From contig JAETRR010000009.1 of the NCBI GenBank assembly GCA_021770065.1, forward strand, positions 1-64,000: a stretch of 64,000 nucleotides of DNA, read 5' to 3'. The position numbers and the translations under genes are program-made. The notes beneath the pieces were generated by a model. That model did no database searches. It saw only the letters and a program-made list of their open reading frames with translations, and was not told the origin of the DNA. Shown here piece after piece: positions 28,129 through 37,498 of the stretch. Origin of the DNA: Lachnoclostridium sp. (GTDB lineage: Bacteria; Bacillota; Clostridia; Lachnospirales; Lachnospiraceae). Positions within the stretch are counted from its first letter, which is position 1. Each line of letters opens with the position of its first letter.

Positions 28129-30891
28129 ATGAAGCGGAACATATCTCAAAGAATTAGTTTATTATCAGTAATTTTATCCCTGATTTCTACAGCAGTCTCT
28201 GTGAAGCTGGTAATGCCTGTTCTTTACGCAAAAATGCCGCAGTATAAAGAATTTGTGACAGGCCATACAGTCTGGACGGCTTACTATAAGTCTGGAGATA
28301 TGATTCTTGCTTATCTGCTCATTGGCGGTTTACTGTCTTTTTATGTATTTTTTCTCCTGTTGTTTTCTTTATTGTCTAAAAAAATATCCTGGCTCTGCAA
28401 AGATATAGACGAAAGACTGTCCTATAAGGCGGAATGGACAGTAATATGGAAAAAAGCTGAAAAGAGCTGTTTTTTCTTTTTCTTTTCACTGTTTACCGTA
28501 GTTTCCTTATTAAAAATAATAGATTTATTAATTCCGGGAAATATTTCGGCCTGCGGAAAGACGTTTCATTTTGTGTGGATAATCTGTGCTGCCGCTGCCC
28601 TGGTCTTTTTCTGCTTTTATGGGAGACAGAATCATGAAAAAACAATGAATAAGATTTTAGCGGGAAGCCAGCTTTTTCTTCCGTTATGCTTTCTGGGAAT
28701 CTCCCAATATGAGTATGTCAGGAATGGAGCCGTTATCACACAGTATGATTCCGTAAAACTGAAAATGGTTCTGGGAATTTTGACGGCTGTTTTACTGGGT
28801 TACAATTTTTATTGTATTTTTGTAAGAGACCGGGGAAAAGAAGAAGGAAAGATTTATTTAACAAGCTTTCTTTCACTGGCTGTATTTGCATCCTATACTC
28901 TGCCGAAGGGAATTATGTCCGGAACGCCTGTGGAGATGTTTCATTATGGAGAAATTGCCGTACCGTTTCACCAGCTTCTGGAATTCGGAAAGGTTCCTTA
29001 TCTGAATATGATGCCTCTTCACGGTATCTGTGATTATTTTCAGGCCGGAATCTGCTATCTCTTATTTGACGGAAGCTATGCTTCTTTTGAGGCGGCTGTA
29101 GTAATCGGATGTGTATTTACGGCCGTTATTACGGCAGCAGTTATTTATTTTTGTGTAGAGAATAAACTGGCCGGACTCTTTTGTATTTTATTGTTTTCTT
29201 TATTTGGAGATCCCTACTATTATATAAGATGGGCTTTTTCATTTCCCTTTCTTTTAATTCTGTTTTCCGAAAAAGTAAGGACAGATTTTTTTAAGCTTTT
29301 ATGGAGCTGGACATTTATATCAATTTTATCGATTGCCTGGAATCCTCCCATCGGAGGGGCCTGCGCGCTGGCTGCACTGCCTATGGTGCTTTATGAGGGA
29401 ATCCATGAAAAGGGATGGAAAATTTTTCTGGATATTAAGGAACGCAAAAGCAGGAAAAGGATTTTATTGTGGTATCTTCCGCTTTTTATCCTGGGAATCT
29501 GTTTTATTCCCATGTTTTTTTCAATCCTTCAGTATATTGCGGAAAATTCAAAGGCAATTCTTGAGACGACGGGTGATATTCTGAAAGAGGAGCTGAAAGG
29601 GCCTTATGAATGGTATGCGATGTTCGGCTTTCTTTTACCTCTGCTGTCGGCATGTTATTTTCTTGCAGGAAAAAAAGGGAAGGAGAAAAAAACGGCAGTC
29701 TTTGTTCTCCTGTTTTTGATATTGTTTAACGGAATTATTGTAAGATATACATTTATCCGGACGCAGTTTGGCGAGCGCGCAGTGAATGTTACATGTCTGT
29801 GTAATTTATTTGTGATACTTATGATATTTATTCCATATTTAAAGAAATACCGCTCTGTAAGCACAGCAGTTATCACACTTTTTCTGTCAGCATGTATGGT
29901 AAAATTTAAGGGAGCCGATATATTGGAAATGCCGGGAAACTTTTTTGTTCAGGATCAGATTTCGGCAGACTATGTTTATGCATCTGTAGAAGAGACCGGG
30001 CTTAAGGGGCTCGGCGATATCTATCTTACAGAGGAGCAAAAGACAGAGATAGTGAATTTAAAAGAACTTGTAGAAGATCTGCAGGAATATCAGTTTGTGG
30101 ATATGAGTAATCAGCATACACATTATAATATTCTGAATAAGGAGGCACTGCTTCCTTTCAGCAGCACCTATAATATTAATAATAAGGTCATGCAGTCAGA
30201 ATCAATTGAAATATTAAAAGAGCTGAAACCGGAGGTCATTTTAGTATGGCCCGGCTGGGGCCATGACTCAGGGCCGATAAGCGTGCGGAACTATTATATT
30301 TACCAATATCTTGCAGGGAATTATGTTCCCTGCAGGTATAAGAATATTATTTTTATGACGAACCATCCGGATATTCAGAAACAATATGAACCGGCTTATG
30401 AGGAACTAGGACAGGTCATGCATACGGAGGAGCTGAAAAAGCTTCCGCTCATGTGGGGGAATGAATATCTGGAAGAAAACGAAACGGCAGACGTTCCTGT
30501 CTCTTATCATGTATTAGATACAAATACCGAAAAACTGGGTGAGAATTATTATCATATGACAGCAAAAGAAAATTACTTTTTCTTTGCTCTAGATAAAACA
30601 ATAAAAGGTTCCCAGGTATCTTTTTTACGAATCTCTGTTCAGAATCCGGAAAGCGCTGATACGGCTTTCAATTTTGACGGCATGGTGTATTTTATAAATG
30701 AAAATGAAAGCATAGAGGAGAGCCATCAGTTTAAATTTACCGGCGGAGAGGGAGAATTCCTAATTCCCTTGAGCACAAGCCCCTACTGGAGTTATTCCGA
30801 TAACATTCAGGCAGTAATGCTGGATTTTATCGGGGAAGATCTGCCGGATAGAGAATTGGAAGTTTATTTGGAATTTGAAGTATTGAAATAA
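28129..30891 (+). CDS. Large polytopic membrane protein, GT-C-like
   Basis: 920 residues. The first about 600 residues contain a dozen or more hydrophobic helices; an extracytoplasmic-type soluble domain of about 300 residues follows (from about FVQDQISADYVYASV onward), ending in a beta-rich segment. The first large loop carries HYGEIAVPFHQLLEFGKVPY, with acidic and aromatic residues in the place where GT-C transferases bind a lipid-phosphate sugar. I do not recognise a named family. First gene of the eight-gene envelope operon, so transfer of a sugar or modification to a cell-surface polymer is the best guess (inference). Confidence 0.6.
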   Translation: MKRNISQRISLLSVILSLISTAVSVKLVMPVLYAKMPQYKEFVTGHTVWTAYYKSGDMILAYLLIGGLLSFYVFFLLLFSLLSKKISWLCKDIDERLSYKAEWTVIWKKAEKSCFFFFFSLFTVVSLLKIIDLLIPGNISACGKTFHFVWIICAAAALVFFCFYGRQNHEKTMNKILAGSQLFLPLCFLGISQYEYVRNGAVITQYDSVKLKMVLGILTAVLLGYNFYCIFVRDRGKEEGKIYLTSFLSLAVFASYTLPKGIMSGTPVEMFHYGEIAVPFHQLLEFGKVPYLNMMPLHGICDYFQAGICYLLFDGSYASFEAAVVIGCVFTAVITAAVIYFCVENKLAGLFCILLFSLFGDPYYYIRWAFSFPFLLILFSEKVRTDFFKLLWSWTFISILSIAWNPPIGGACALAALPMVLYEGIHEKGWKIFLDIKERKSRKRILLWYLPLFILGICFIPMFFSILQYIAENSKAILETTGDILKEELKGPYEWYAMFGFLLPLLSACYFLAGKKGKEKKTAVFVLLFLILFNGIIVRYTFIRTQFGERAVNVTCLCNLFVILMIFIPYLKKYRSVSTAVITLFLSACMVKFKGADILEMPGNFFVQDQISADYVYASVEETGLKGLGDIYLTEEQKTEIVNLKELVEDLQEYQFVDMSNQHTHYNILNKEALLPFSSTYNINNKVMQSESIEILKELKPEVILVWPGWGHDSGPISVRNYYIYQYLAGNYVPCRYKNIIFMTNHPDIQKQYEPAYEELGQVMHTEELKKLPLMWGNEYLEENETADVPVSYHVLDTNTEKLGENYYHMTAKENYFFFALDKTIKGSQVSFLRISVQNPESADTAFNFDGMVYFINENESIEESHQFKFTGGEGEFLIPLSTSPYWSYSDNIQAVMLDFIGEDLPDRELEVYLEFEVLK

Positions 30892-30930
30892 TATTAAGAA
30901 GATAAAGAACACAGATAAGGGGGAAATATT

Positions 30931-31728
30931 ATGAGCACAAAAGATAGGATTCTGCTGTTTATTCCCGGATATAATTGTGAAAAACAGATCACAAGGGTTC
31001 TCGGACAGCTGGATGAAGGGATTTTGTCTTTTTTAACCGGAATTATTGTTGTGAATAATCGAAGCACCGATGGTACGGAAGAAGCCGTAACAGGTTATAT
31101 GAAAGAACATCCGGAAGTTCCGGTTACGCTGCTTAGAAATCGGGATAATTACGGTCTTGGAGGCTCCCATAAGACGGCTTTTCAATATGCTGTGGATCAT
31201 AATTATGACTATGTGATCGTTCTTCACGGAGATGATCAGGGAGATATCCATGATATGAACCGGGTTTTGAAAAAGAAACTTTATAAAAAATATGACTGCT
31301 GTCTGGGAGGCAGATTTATGCGCGGATCCAGGCTGAAGGGATATTCACTTTTCCGGACCTTCGGCAATATCGTGTATAACTTTCTCTTTTCCGCAGTCGT
31401 AAGAAACAGGATTTTTGATCTGGGTTCCGGACTGAATATGTATTCTGTGGAGATGCTTAAAGATCATTTTTATGAAAAATTTCCGGATAAGCTGACCTTT
31501 AATTACTGTATGATTCTTGCGTCTCATTATTACAGGCATCGGATTATGTTTTTCCCCATTACATGGAGAGAAGAGGATCAGGTATCCAATGTAAAGATGG
31601 CAAGTCAGGCCGTATCTGTATTAAAAATGCTTGCCTCCTATTGGAAAAACCACGAATTTATAAAAACAGAGCTCCGGGAGATTCCCCGGGATGCTTATCT
31701 GGCAGATGTGATACAGGAAAACAAGTGA
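30931..31728 (+). CDS. Family 2 glycosyltransferase, polyprenyl-P type
   Basis: 265 residues. GT-A fold: start FIPGYNCEKQITRVLGQL, nucleotide loop VVNNRSTDGTEE, and the metal-site region VIVLHGDDQGDIHDM. NYGLGGSHKTAFQYA lies between and resembles dolichyl-phosphate mannose synthase-like enzymes, which make lipid-linked monosaccharide donors. It has no membrane helices of its own beyond a weak hydrophobic stretch. Its neighbours (GT-C-like proteins and a flippase-like protein) would use such a donor. Confidence 0.8.
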   Translation: MSTKDRILLFIPGYNCEKQITRVLGQLDEGILSFLTGIIVVNNRSTDGTEEAVTGYMKEHPEVPVTLLRNRDNYGLGGSHKTAFQYAVDHNYDYVIVLHGDDQGDIHDMNRVLKKKLYKKYDCCLGGRFMRGSRLKGYSLFRTFGNIVYNFLFSAVVRNRIFDLGSGLNMYSVEMLKDHFYEKFPDKLTFNYCMILASHYYRHRIMFFPITWREEDQVSNVKMASQAVSVLKMLASYWKNHEFIKTELREIPRDAYLADVIQENK

Positions 31729-31738
31729 GGATCTGTCT

Positions 31739-32494
31739 ATGAGAATGCTATATCTTGTACCGCTGTTTCTGGCCGGACTGTTTGTGGTACATGCACTTAA
31801 GATGCTCCGTTTCTATTTAGTGCTGCTAGAGCAGAAGATTGAGATAAAGAAGTTTGTGTTTTTATACTTAAAAACAACCTTTATTAATCTGTTGATTCCC
31901 TTTAAGCTTGGGGAAATATACCGGGCTTTTTGTGTGGTACGGATTACAAAATGCATACAGGTAGGAATCTTAAGTGTAATACTGGATCGCTTTTTTGATA
32001 CGTTTATACTGCTGTTGTTTTTAATTCCATATGATCTGCTGGTTCTGCACAGATTCACCTGGTTAACGGGGATTCTGCTTATATTTCTTTTTCTGGTGAT
32101 GCTGATATACAGGATGTTTGAACCTACTTATCTTTATCTGAATGAATATATGATCCGGAATTCCAAAAGCAGGAGAGGAATCTATATACTTTCCGTTTTG
32201 GAAATGTTCCGGGAATGGTACGATTATACGAAAAACCTTATTAAAGGAAGGCAGTATTTAATCATTTTGTGTTCGGCCTTTGGATGGATAGCGGAATTCG
32301 GATTACTCTGGCTGATTTCCGGTTATTATCAGATAGGCTTTGACCTGGATGAATTTGCAGCCTATATTCAGTCTGTCTTTTCGGCAGAAAAAAGTGTAAT
32401 ATTTATTACTTATAACCGCGTAAGCATGTATATTTTATTTGCTCTGATTCTGTTTTTTCTGTGTATCAGGCTTTTGGGGAGAAGAAGACGATGA
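31739..32494 (+). CDS. Flippase-like membrane protein (LPG synthase TM/AglD type)
   Basis: 251 residues with about six to seven hydrophobic helices. The conserved region FINLLIPFKLGEIYRAF, in the second helix, matches the UPF0104/lysylphosphatidylglycerol-synthase TM family, in which a small P-x-K-x-G-E motif is typical. Shorter than the usual roughly 300 residues, but both ends look intact. Located straight after the GT2 gene, as is common, suggesting lipid-linked sugar handling. Ends in an ATGA overlap with the next gene. Confidence 0.65.
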   Translation: MRMLYLVPLFLAGLFVVHALKMLRFYLVLLEQKIEIKKFVFLYLKTTFINLLIPFKLGEIYRAFCVVRITKCIQVGILSVILDRFFDTFILLLFLIPYDLLVLHRFTWLTGILLIFLFLVMLIYRMFEPTYLYLNEYMIRNSKSRRGIYILSVLEMFREWYDYTKNLIKGRQYLIILCSAFGWIAEFGLLWLISGYYQIGFDLDEFAAYIQSVFSAEKSVIFITYNRVSMYILFALILFFLCIRLLGRRRR

Positions 32495-33945
32495 AGAAAA
32501 AAGTATTTGTTCTGTACGATGACAGAATCCGGCCAAATGAAAAAATTGCCCAGGTAGCGGGAAATAAAAGCTACGGGAACATTATCTTTAAACAAAAAAC
32601 AATACAGAGGCGGCTGGAGGAAGTTCTGGAGGAAAAGGATTATATTTTAAAATTCTATCCTTTTTCGGAAGAAGAAAAAAGGGAAGAAGATATCAGAGAG
32701 GTATTGTCTGCCGTCCAGTCTGCGTCGGTGGTATATCTTTATTCCTCATTTGGAATTCTGGATTCAAAGATGTTCGGCTTCCTTCTGGATAAGGCCCAGT
32801 TTTTAAATCAATCCAAGAAGGCAGTGATGAACCGCCGTACAGCGGCCCTCTTGTTTTCGGATACAGAAGAATTCCGGGAGTGGATAAAAAAGGGCAGCAA
32901 TCCCGAGGGAAGCGAGGAAATGGAAGCTCTTCCGGGAGAGCATATGTTCGTGGATTTAAGCTCCTTTGATGATTTTATCCGATATATTACGAGCGGATTT
33001 GATGCAAGATTTTTTAATACGCTGGAGGGGGATCAGTATACGGTCACAAAGCGATCCTCCAATAGGAAAAAGATAAAAAGTGAATATCAGTTTTACTATT
33101 TTCTTCCTGAGGAAATGCAGCACTGGTTTGTTCAGCCCTATTCCTACGGGGAATCAGATGAAACGGCGTTCTATACCATGGAGCGCATGCATATGACGGA
33201 TCTTGCAATACAGTTTGTACATGGAGCCGTATCTGCAGAAGATCTGGATCAGATTCTGCGCCAGCTCTTCTACTTCTTAAGTACAAGGTGTACCAGAAAA
33301 ATTTCAAAGGAAGAATATGAGCAGCAGTCCGAACAGCTGTACCTTACTAAGGTTTTAAGACGGCTCGAGGAGCTTAAAAAAAGCCCTTACTATGAAAAGA
33401 TGAACAGAATGATTGGAGTGGGAACTTCTTATAAGGATATAGAGGCCGTTTTTTCCCACTACAAAGATCTGTATATGCAGGTACACGTAAGATACAATTT
33501 TGAGGCTCTTTCCACTGTAAGCCACGGGGATCTCTGTTTTTCCAATATCCTTTATCAGAGACATGCCAATATCCTGCGCATGATTGATCCGAAAGGGGCG
33601 GAAAAAGAGTCGGATATCTGGATGGATCCCTGGTATGATCTTGCAAAGCTGTCCCATTCCATCTGCGGCAGGTATGATTTTTTTAACAGCGGTTTATATC
33701 AGGTAAAAATAGGTGAGGATTTGAAGCTTCAGCTTCAGATAGATTTTGAAAATCAGGCTTATGTGGAAGTCTTTCAGAAATATCTGGAAGAACATCAATT
33801 TTCCTATTCGGTTGTACGGTTATATGAGGCTTCCCTGTTTTTATCCATGCTCCCTCTTCATATGGATAATCCGCAGAAGGTCTTTGGATTTTTGTTAAAT
33901 GGAATTAATATTTTGCAGGAGGTGGAGAGATGTTTGAAGGAATGA
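32491..33945 (+). CDS. APH/choline-kinase-like phosphotransferase
   Basis: 484 residues from the ATG at 32491 (ATGA overlap; the upstream frame to 32461 is not needed). The C-terminal half carries the protein-kinase-like catalytic motif SHGDLCFSNILY (about 342-353) and the metal-binding MIDPKGAEKE (about 364-373). The N-terminal 150 residues have the look of a Rossmann-type region (VVYLYSSFGILDSKMF). Together with the downstream HAD and nucleotidyltransferase genes it forms a phosphorylate/dephosphorylate/activate trio seen in capsule loci; the substrate is unknown. Confidence 0.65.
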   Translation: MKKKVFVLYDDRIRPNEKIAQVAGNKSYGNIIFKQKTIQRRLEEVLEEKDYILKFYPFSEEEKREEDIREVLSAVQSASVVYLYSSFGILDSKMFGFLLDKAQFLNQSKKAVMNRRTAALLFSDTEEFREWIKKGSNPEGSEEMEALPGEHMFVDLSSFDDFIRYITSGFDARFFNTLEGDQYTVTKRSSNRKKIKSEYQFYYFLPEEMQHWFVQPYSYGESDETAFYTMERMHMTDLAIQFVHGAVSAEDLDQILRQLFYFLSTRCTRKISKEEYEQQSEQLYLTKVLRRLEELKKSPYYEKMNRMIGVGTSYKDIEAVFSHYKDLYMQVHVRYNFEALSTVSHGDLCFSNILYQRHANILRMIDPKGAEKESDIWMDPWYDLAKLSHSICGRYDFFNSGLYQVKIGEDLKLQLQIDFENQAYVEVFQKYLEEHQFSYSVVRLYEASLFLSMLPLHMDNPQKVFGFLLNGINILQEVERCLKE

Positions 33946-34334
33946 CACTGGTGATGGATATTGACGGAACCATCTGTCCCATTAAACAAAAAGATCAGGA
34001 GTACATAGATGTGGTTCCTTACAAGGAAATTGTGGATAAGATGAAGGAATACAAGGCCGGCGGTGCAAAAATCGTGCTGTACACTTCCCGGAATATGAAT
34101 ACCTACAAAGGAAATCTGGGACTGATCAATGCAAATACGGCAAAGGTTCTGATGAAATGGCTGGAAAAATGGGACATTCCCTATGATGAGATCCTGTATG
34201 GAAAACCATGGCCGGGCCACCGCGGATTTTATGTGGATGACCGCTGTGTAAGGCCGGACGAACTTTTAAAATATTCGGAGGAGGAGCTGGATGCCATCTG
34301 CAGGAACAGCCGTCCGGAGGAGGAAAATCTATGA
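33930..34334 (+). CDS. HAD-family capsule-type phosphatase
   Basis: 134 residues. The catalytic DxDGT motif is at residues 10-14 (MDIDGTICPI), motif II at LYTSRNMN, then a short cap and GFYVDDRCVRPDELL near the C-terminus for the second acidic pair. The size matches small capsular biosynthesis HAD proteins. Overlaps the phosphotransferase gene by 16 bases and the next gene by 4, so translation is coupled. Confidence 0.8.
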   Translation: MFEGMTLVMDIDGTICPIKQKDQEYIDVVPYKEIVDKMKEYKAGGAKIVLYTSRNMNTYKGNLGLINANTAKVLMKWLEKWDIPYDEILYGKPWPGHRGFYVDDRCVRPDELLKYSEEELDAICRNSRPEEENL

Positions 34335-35056
34335 CAATCGTAATTACTATGGCGGGCTTTGGAACCAGGTTTAAAAAGGCCGGCTATACTGTACCGAAAT
34401 ATCAGATTACGGCACATGGAAAAACACTGTTTGAGTGGTCCATGGAAAGCCTTGCGGCATTTCGCCGTCCGGAGGATACTTATCTGTTTATTCTGCGCAG
34501 AGAAGATATGGCAGCTGATTTTATCCGTGAAAAATGTCTCGCCATGGGCATCGGCAGAATCCGGATCATAGAGCTGGATGAAATGACGGACGGACAGGCA
34601 ACCACTGCCATGCTGGGAGCAGAGTACTGGGAAAAGGAAAGTCCTCTTTTAATCTACAATATTGACACTTATGTGGAAGCGGGCCAGATGCGTCCGGAGC
34701 AGTTCTGCAAAGACGGATTTATCCCCTGTTTTTGCGGGGAAGGCGATCACTGGAGTTTTGTGCGTCTGGGAGCGGATGAGAAAGCAGTTGAAGTCAGGGA
34801 AAAGGTACGTATCTCAGATTACTGTACGCTTGGGGCTTACTATTTTAAAACCTGCGGTCTTTACGAAGAGCTTTACAGGGAATATTATAGCATGGATGCG
34901 AATATGGAAAAGGGAGAGAAGTATATAGCCCCTCTCTATAATTATCTGATTCAAAAAGGAAAAGAAGTGCGTATTTCCGTAATTGATGCGGAAAAAATTC
35001 ATGTGCTGGGAACTCCGGAGGAGCTTGATTATTTTAAGGAGAATTACAGGGAATGA
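34331..35056 (+). CDS. NTP-transferase (sugar/small-molecule nucleotidyltransferase)
   Basis: 241 residues. Nucleotide signature ITMAGFGTRFKKAGYTVPK at the N-terminus (G-x-G-T-R and PK), the substrate loop ELDEMTDGQATTAMLG, and the metal aspartate in LLIYNIDTYV. No acetyltransferase domain is attached. Likely activates a phosphorylated compound with CTP or another NTP; it overlaps neighbours by 4 bases each side. Confidence 0.8.
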   Translation: MTIVITMAGFGTRFKKAGYTVPKYQITAHGKTLFEWSMESLAAFRRPEDTYLFILRREDMAADFIREKCLAMGIGRIRIIELDEMTDGQATTAMLGAEYWEKESPLLIYNIDTYVEAGQMRPEQFCKDGFIPCFCGEGDHWSFVRLGADEKAVEVREKVRISDYCTLGAYYFKTCGLYEELYREYYSMDANMEKGEKYIAPLYNYLIQKGKEVRISVIDAEKIHVLGTPEELDYFKENYRE

Positions 35057-36609
35057 AAGAGATACGAATTCAAAGGCTTTGGATAACAGCGGCGGTTGTC
35101 CACTGGCTTATCAGTCTTTTAACAGATAAACGGATAATCACCTGCGAGAGTTCTGTGACTTACGGAATCTGGAAGGTTCTGTTCTTTCTGTTCCTTTTTG
35201 TATTTTATCAAGCGGCGGGATACGTGGTACGGGAGTATCGCTCGGGAAATAAAGCAGTGCGCAAGGCTGTGAAGCTGTCCGGAATTTATTTTCTGATTAT
35301 GCTGGTTTTCCTGTTACTGACATGGCCGGGGATCTGGAGAGTGGATGAATTCGGAATTCTGCGGACGGCTAAGAATCTGCATCTTCATTTCTGGCAGGGA
35401 TATCTGACCTCTGTATATTATATTCTCTGTCTGATGATGATCCCGTTTCCGGTATCCGTCATTCTGTTTATGTGTGCCATAAATTCTGCGGTCGCGGGAT
35501 ATCTGATTTATAAGCTGTGGGAATATACGGGGGAAAAGAAATATGCATATCTGTTGTATATACCGTTTTTATTTTTCCCTGTCATTGATTCCAATTTGTA
35601 TCCCATGCGGATGAGTATCTATGCTTTTCTGGAGCTGCTTCTGCTGGCAAAGATCTGTTTCTGGGTTTATGAAAAGCGCCTGCCGGGAAAGGGTGAATTT
35701 GTGTGGACCGCCCTGCTGGCGGGAATTGTCACTGCCTGGAGAAGCGAATCCATTTATTATCTGTTACTGTTTCCGGTGCTTCTGATTGTTTTTTTCGGGA
35801 AGAAAATATCCAGAAAAGCAGTCGCCGGTGCCTTGCTGATTTATCTGAGCTTTTCCGTAGTACTTGTGGGAATTCAGAAAATCGGGGACGGATGGAACGG
35901 AAGCGGCGGCCGCGGGGACGGCTATGAAATCACTGCAATCATACGCCCCTTAACGCTTCTTGTGGTGGATGCTGCCTATGCGGAGGAGAAGGATTTGATT
36001 GCCGCCGTCGATAAGGTTATAAACTGTGCGTTTATTTTTAAGGGAGCGTCCGAGGGAGATAACGGCCTTGATATCTTCTGGAAATACGGCGGAGAAGGAC
36101 TGGTAACAGACAGTTATACGCAGGAAGACTTCCATAATATGAAAATGGCCTATTATCAGCTGATTCTGCGCCATCCAAAGACCTTTTTAAGGGAACGCCT
36201 GGATACATTTCTGCATTCTACCGGGATTCTGGGGGATCTTCCGAATGCGGATACGCCTTCGCCCGTCATCAGCAAAGAGATAAGAAATACAACTTATGCC
36301 ATATTGGAGCTGAGATACCGGGATGCGGATGGCTATCTGGTTCCGGGAAAGGCTACAGCAGCTGTATACTCTGCCTTTTTCCCCTCTCTTGTTCTGGCGG
36401 CGGGAGTTCTGTGGTTTCTGCAGAAAAAAAGGTGGGTTTATGCGGGATGTATTATGATGGCAGCCCTTAAGGTTCCGCTCGTATTTCTGACGGCGCCCGG
36501 CCTGCTTTTTATGTATTATTACTCTCCTTATCTATGCGGATGGATATTTTTATTCTTTATGGGAATTTTATGGTACAGGAAAAAGAATGCAGGGGAGGCT
36601 TTTGAATGA
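35053..36609 (+). CDS. Polytopic membrane protein, possible GT-C transferase
   Basis: 518 residues, about 11-12 hydrophobic helices. After the third helix the loop WPGIWRVDEFGILRTAKNL offers an acidic pair as in GT-C enzymes, followed by HFWQGYLTSVYYILCLM. A long loop at about 280-400 (GWNGSGGRGDGYEITAIIRP; RLDTFLHSTGILGDLPNA) is probably extracytoplasmic. Resembles uncharacterised DUF6020-like proteins; the family name is tentative. Coupled to neighbours by 4-base overlaps. Confidence 0.55.
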   Translation: MKEIRIQRLWITAAVVHWLISLLTDKRIITCESSVTYGIWKVLFFLFLFVFYQAAGYVVREYRSGNKAVRKAVKLSGIYFLIMLVFLLLTWPGIWRVDEFGILRTAKNLHLHFWQGYLTSVYYILCLMMIPFPVSVILFMCAINSAVAGYLIYKLWEYTGEKKYAYLLYIPFLFFPVIDSNLYPMRMSIYAFLELLLLAKICFWVYEKRLPGKGEFVWTALLAGIVTAWRSESIYYLLLFPVLLIVFFGKKISRKAVAGALLIYLSFSVVLVGIQKIGDGWNGSGGRGDGYEITAIIRPLTLLVVDAAYAEEKDLIAAVDKVINCAFIFKGASEGDNGLDIFWKYGGEGLVTDSYTQEDFHNMKMAYYQLILRHPKTFLRERLDTFLHSTGILGDLPNADTPSPVISKEIRNTTYAILELRYRDADGYLVPGKATAAVYSAFFPSLVLAAGVLWFLQKKRWVYAGCIMMAALKVPLVFLTAPGLLFMYYYSPYLCGWIFLFFMGILWYRKKNAGEAFE

Positions 36610-37325
36610 AACGGATTCTTTTAATGGTGTTTTATAATCTTCCTTTTGTACCCTGGTGGTGGTACCAGCTCTGCTCCTATGCAAAGCACACGGATGAAAT
36701 TCCAACGGAAAAGAAGTATGCGCTCCTGAAAAAAATCACGCTTCATGCCAACAAAGGCGGACGGGTAAAGATAGAAGTGCATGGGAAGGAGAACATTCCT
36801 TCCGGGAAGGGCTTTATTTTCTTTCCCAATCATCAGGGGCTTTTTGACGTATTATCTGTCATTGAAGCCTGTGACGTGCCCTTTTCTGTGGTAGCCAAGA
36901 TTGAAGTGAAGGACATCTTATTTTTGAAGCAGGTTTTTGCGATTTTGAAAGCAAAGTTTATGGATCGGGACGATGTGCGCCAGTCACTGCGCATTATTCA
37001 GGAGGTGACGGAGGAGGTAAAGGAAGGAAAGAACTATCTGATTTTTCCGGAGGGAACACGGTCAAAAAAAGGAAATGAGCCAGGGGATTTCAAAGGGGGA
37101 AGTTTCAAAAGCGCCATGAATGCCAGGTGCACGATTGTGCCGGTGGCTATACTGAATGCTTACCAGGCTTTTGATACCAACAGTATCCGGCCTGTCACGG
37201 TACAGGTACATTTTTTAAAGCCCATTCCCTATGAGGAATATCAGGGAATGAGATCCAGAGAAATTGCGGCCCTGGTCCGGGGACAGATTGTGGAAACCAT
37301 AGAAAACAGCTTAAAAAATGATTGA
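36606..37325 (+). CDS. 1-acyl-glycerol-3-phosphate acyltransferase (PlsC-like)
   Basis: 239 residues. Block I NHQGLFD (H-x4-D) at about residue 75, and block III FPEGTRSKKG near 145, with VPVAILNAY in block IV. One N-terminal hydrophobic segment. Either a phospholipid enzyme or, given the operon, an acyl-modifier of a glycolipid. Last gene of the operon; its stop overlaps the -35 of the purine promoter. Confidence 0.85.
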   Translation: MKRILLMVFYNLPFVPWWWYQLCSYAKHTDEIPTEKKYALLKKITLHANKGGRVKIEVHGKENIPSGKGFIFFPNHQGLFDVLSVIEACDVPFSVVAKIEVKDILFLKQVFAILKAKFMDRDDVRQSLRIIQEVTEEVKEGKNYLIFPEGTRSKKGNEPGDFKGGSFKSAMNARCTIVPVAILNAYQAFDTNSIRPVTVQVHFLKPIPYEEYQGMRSREIAALVRGQIVETIENSLKND

Positions 37326-37350
37326 CAGGCATGGGAAGAAATGCTATGTT
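37322..37350 (+). promoter_or_regulatory. Promoter of the purine operon
   Basis: TTGACA (37322-37327) and TATGTT (37345-37350) with 17 bases between, starting transcription just ahead of the ZTP riboswitch. Confidence 0.6.
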
Positions 37351-37359
37351 TTAATTACT

Positions 37360-37453
37360 TATACGACTGACGGAAGTGGAAGAAACCACAGGGAGTATAA
37401 GGATTGGGAAGCCGACCGTCTGGGCAGTGAACGCTTGGACTGCGGCTTTTTTC
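37360..37453 (+). ncRNA. ZTP riboswitch (pfl motif) with terminator
   Basis: The conserved pieces are visible in order: ACTGACGGAAGTGG, CCACAGGGAG, then GCCGACCGTCTGGGCA, the pfl/ZTP aptamer core. Downstream, GCAGT pairs with ACTGC and the outer AAGCCG with CGGCTT, followed by TTTTTT: an intrinsic terminator overlapping the second half of the aptamer. Binding of ZMP/ZTP, which builds up when 10-formyl-THF is short, should prevent termination. Fits the downstream AICAR transformylase exactly. Confidence 0.88.
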
Positions 37454-37498
37454 TTTGACAATATAACATAGAACAGTTCCTAAGAAGGGAGAACAGAC

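Noticed and set aside
37318..37461. 47-codon plus-strand frame starting in the acyltransferase end and running through the ZTP riboswitch
   Set aside because: The segment is fully explained by the aptamer and terminator; no ribosome site for the frame.
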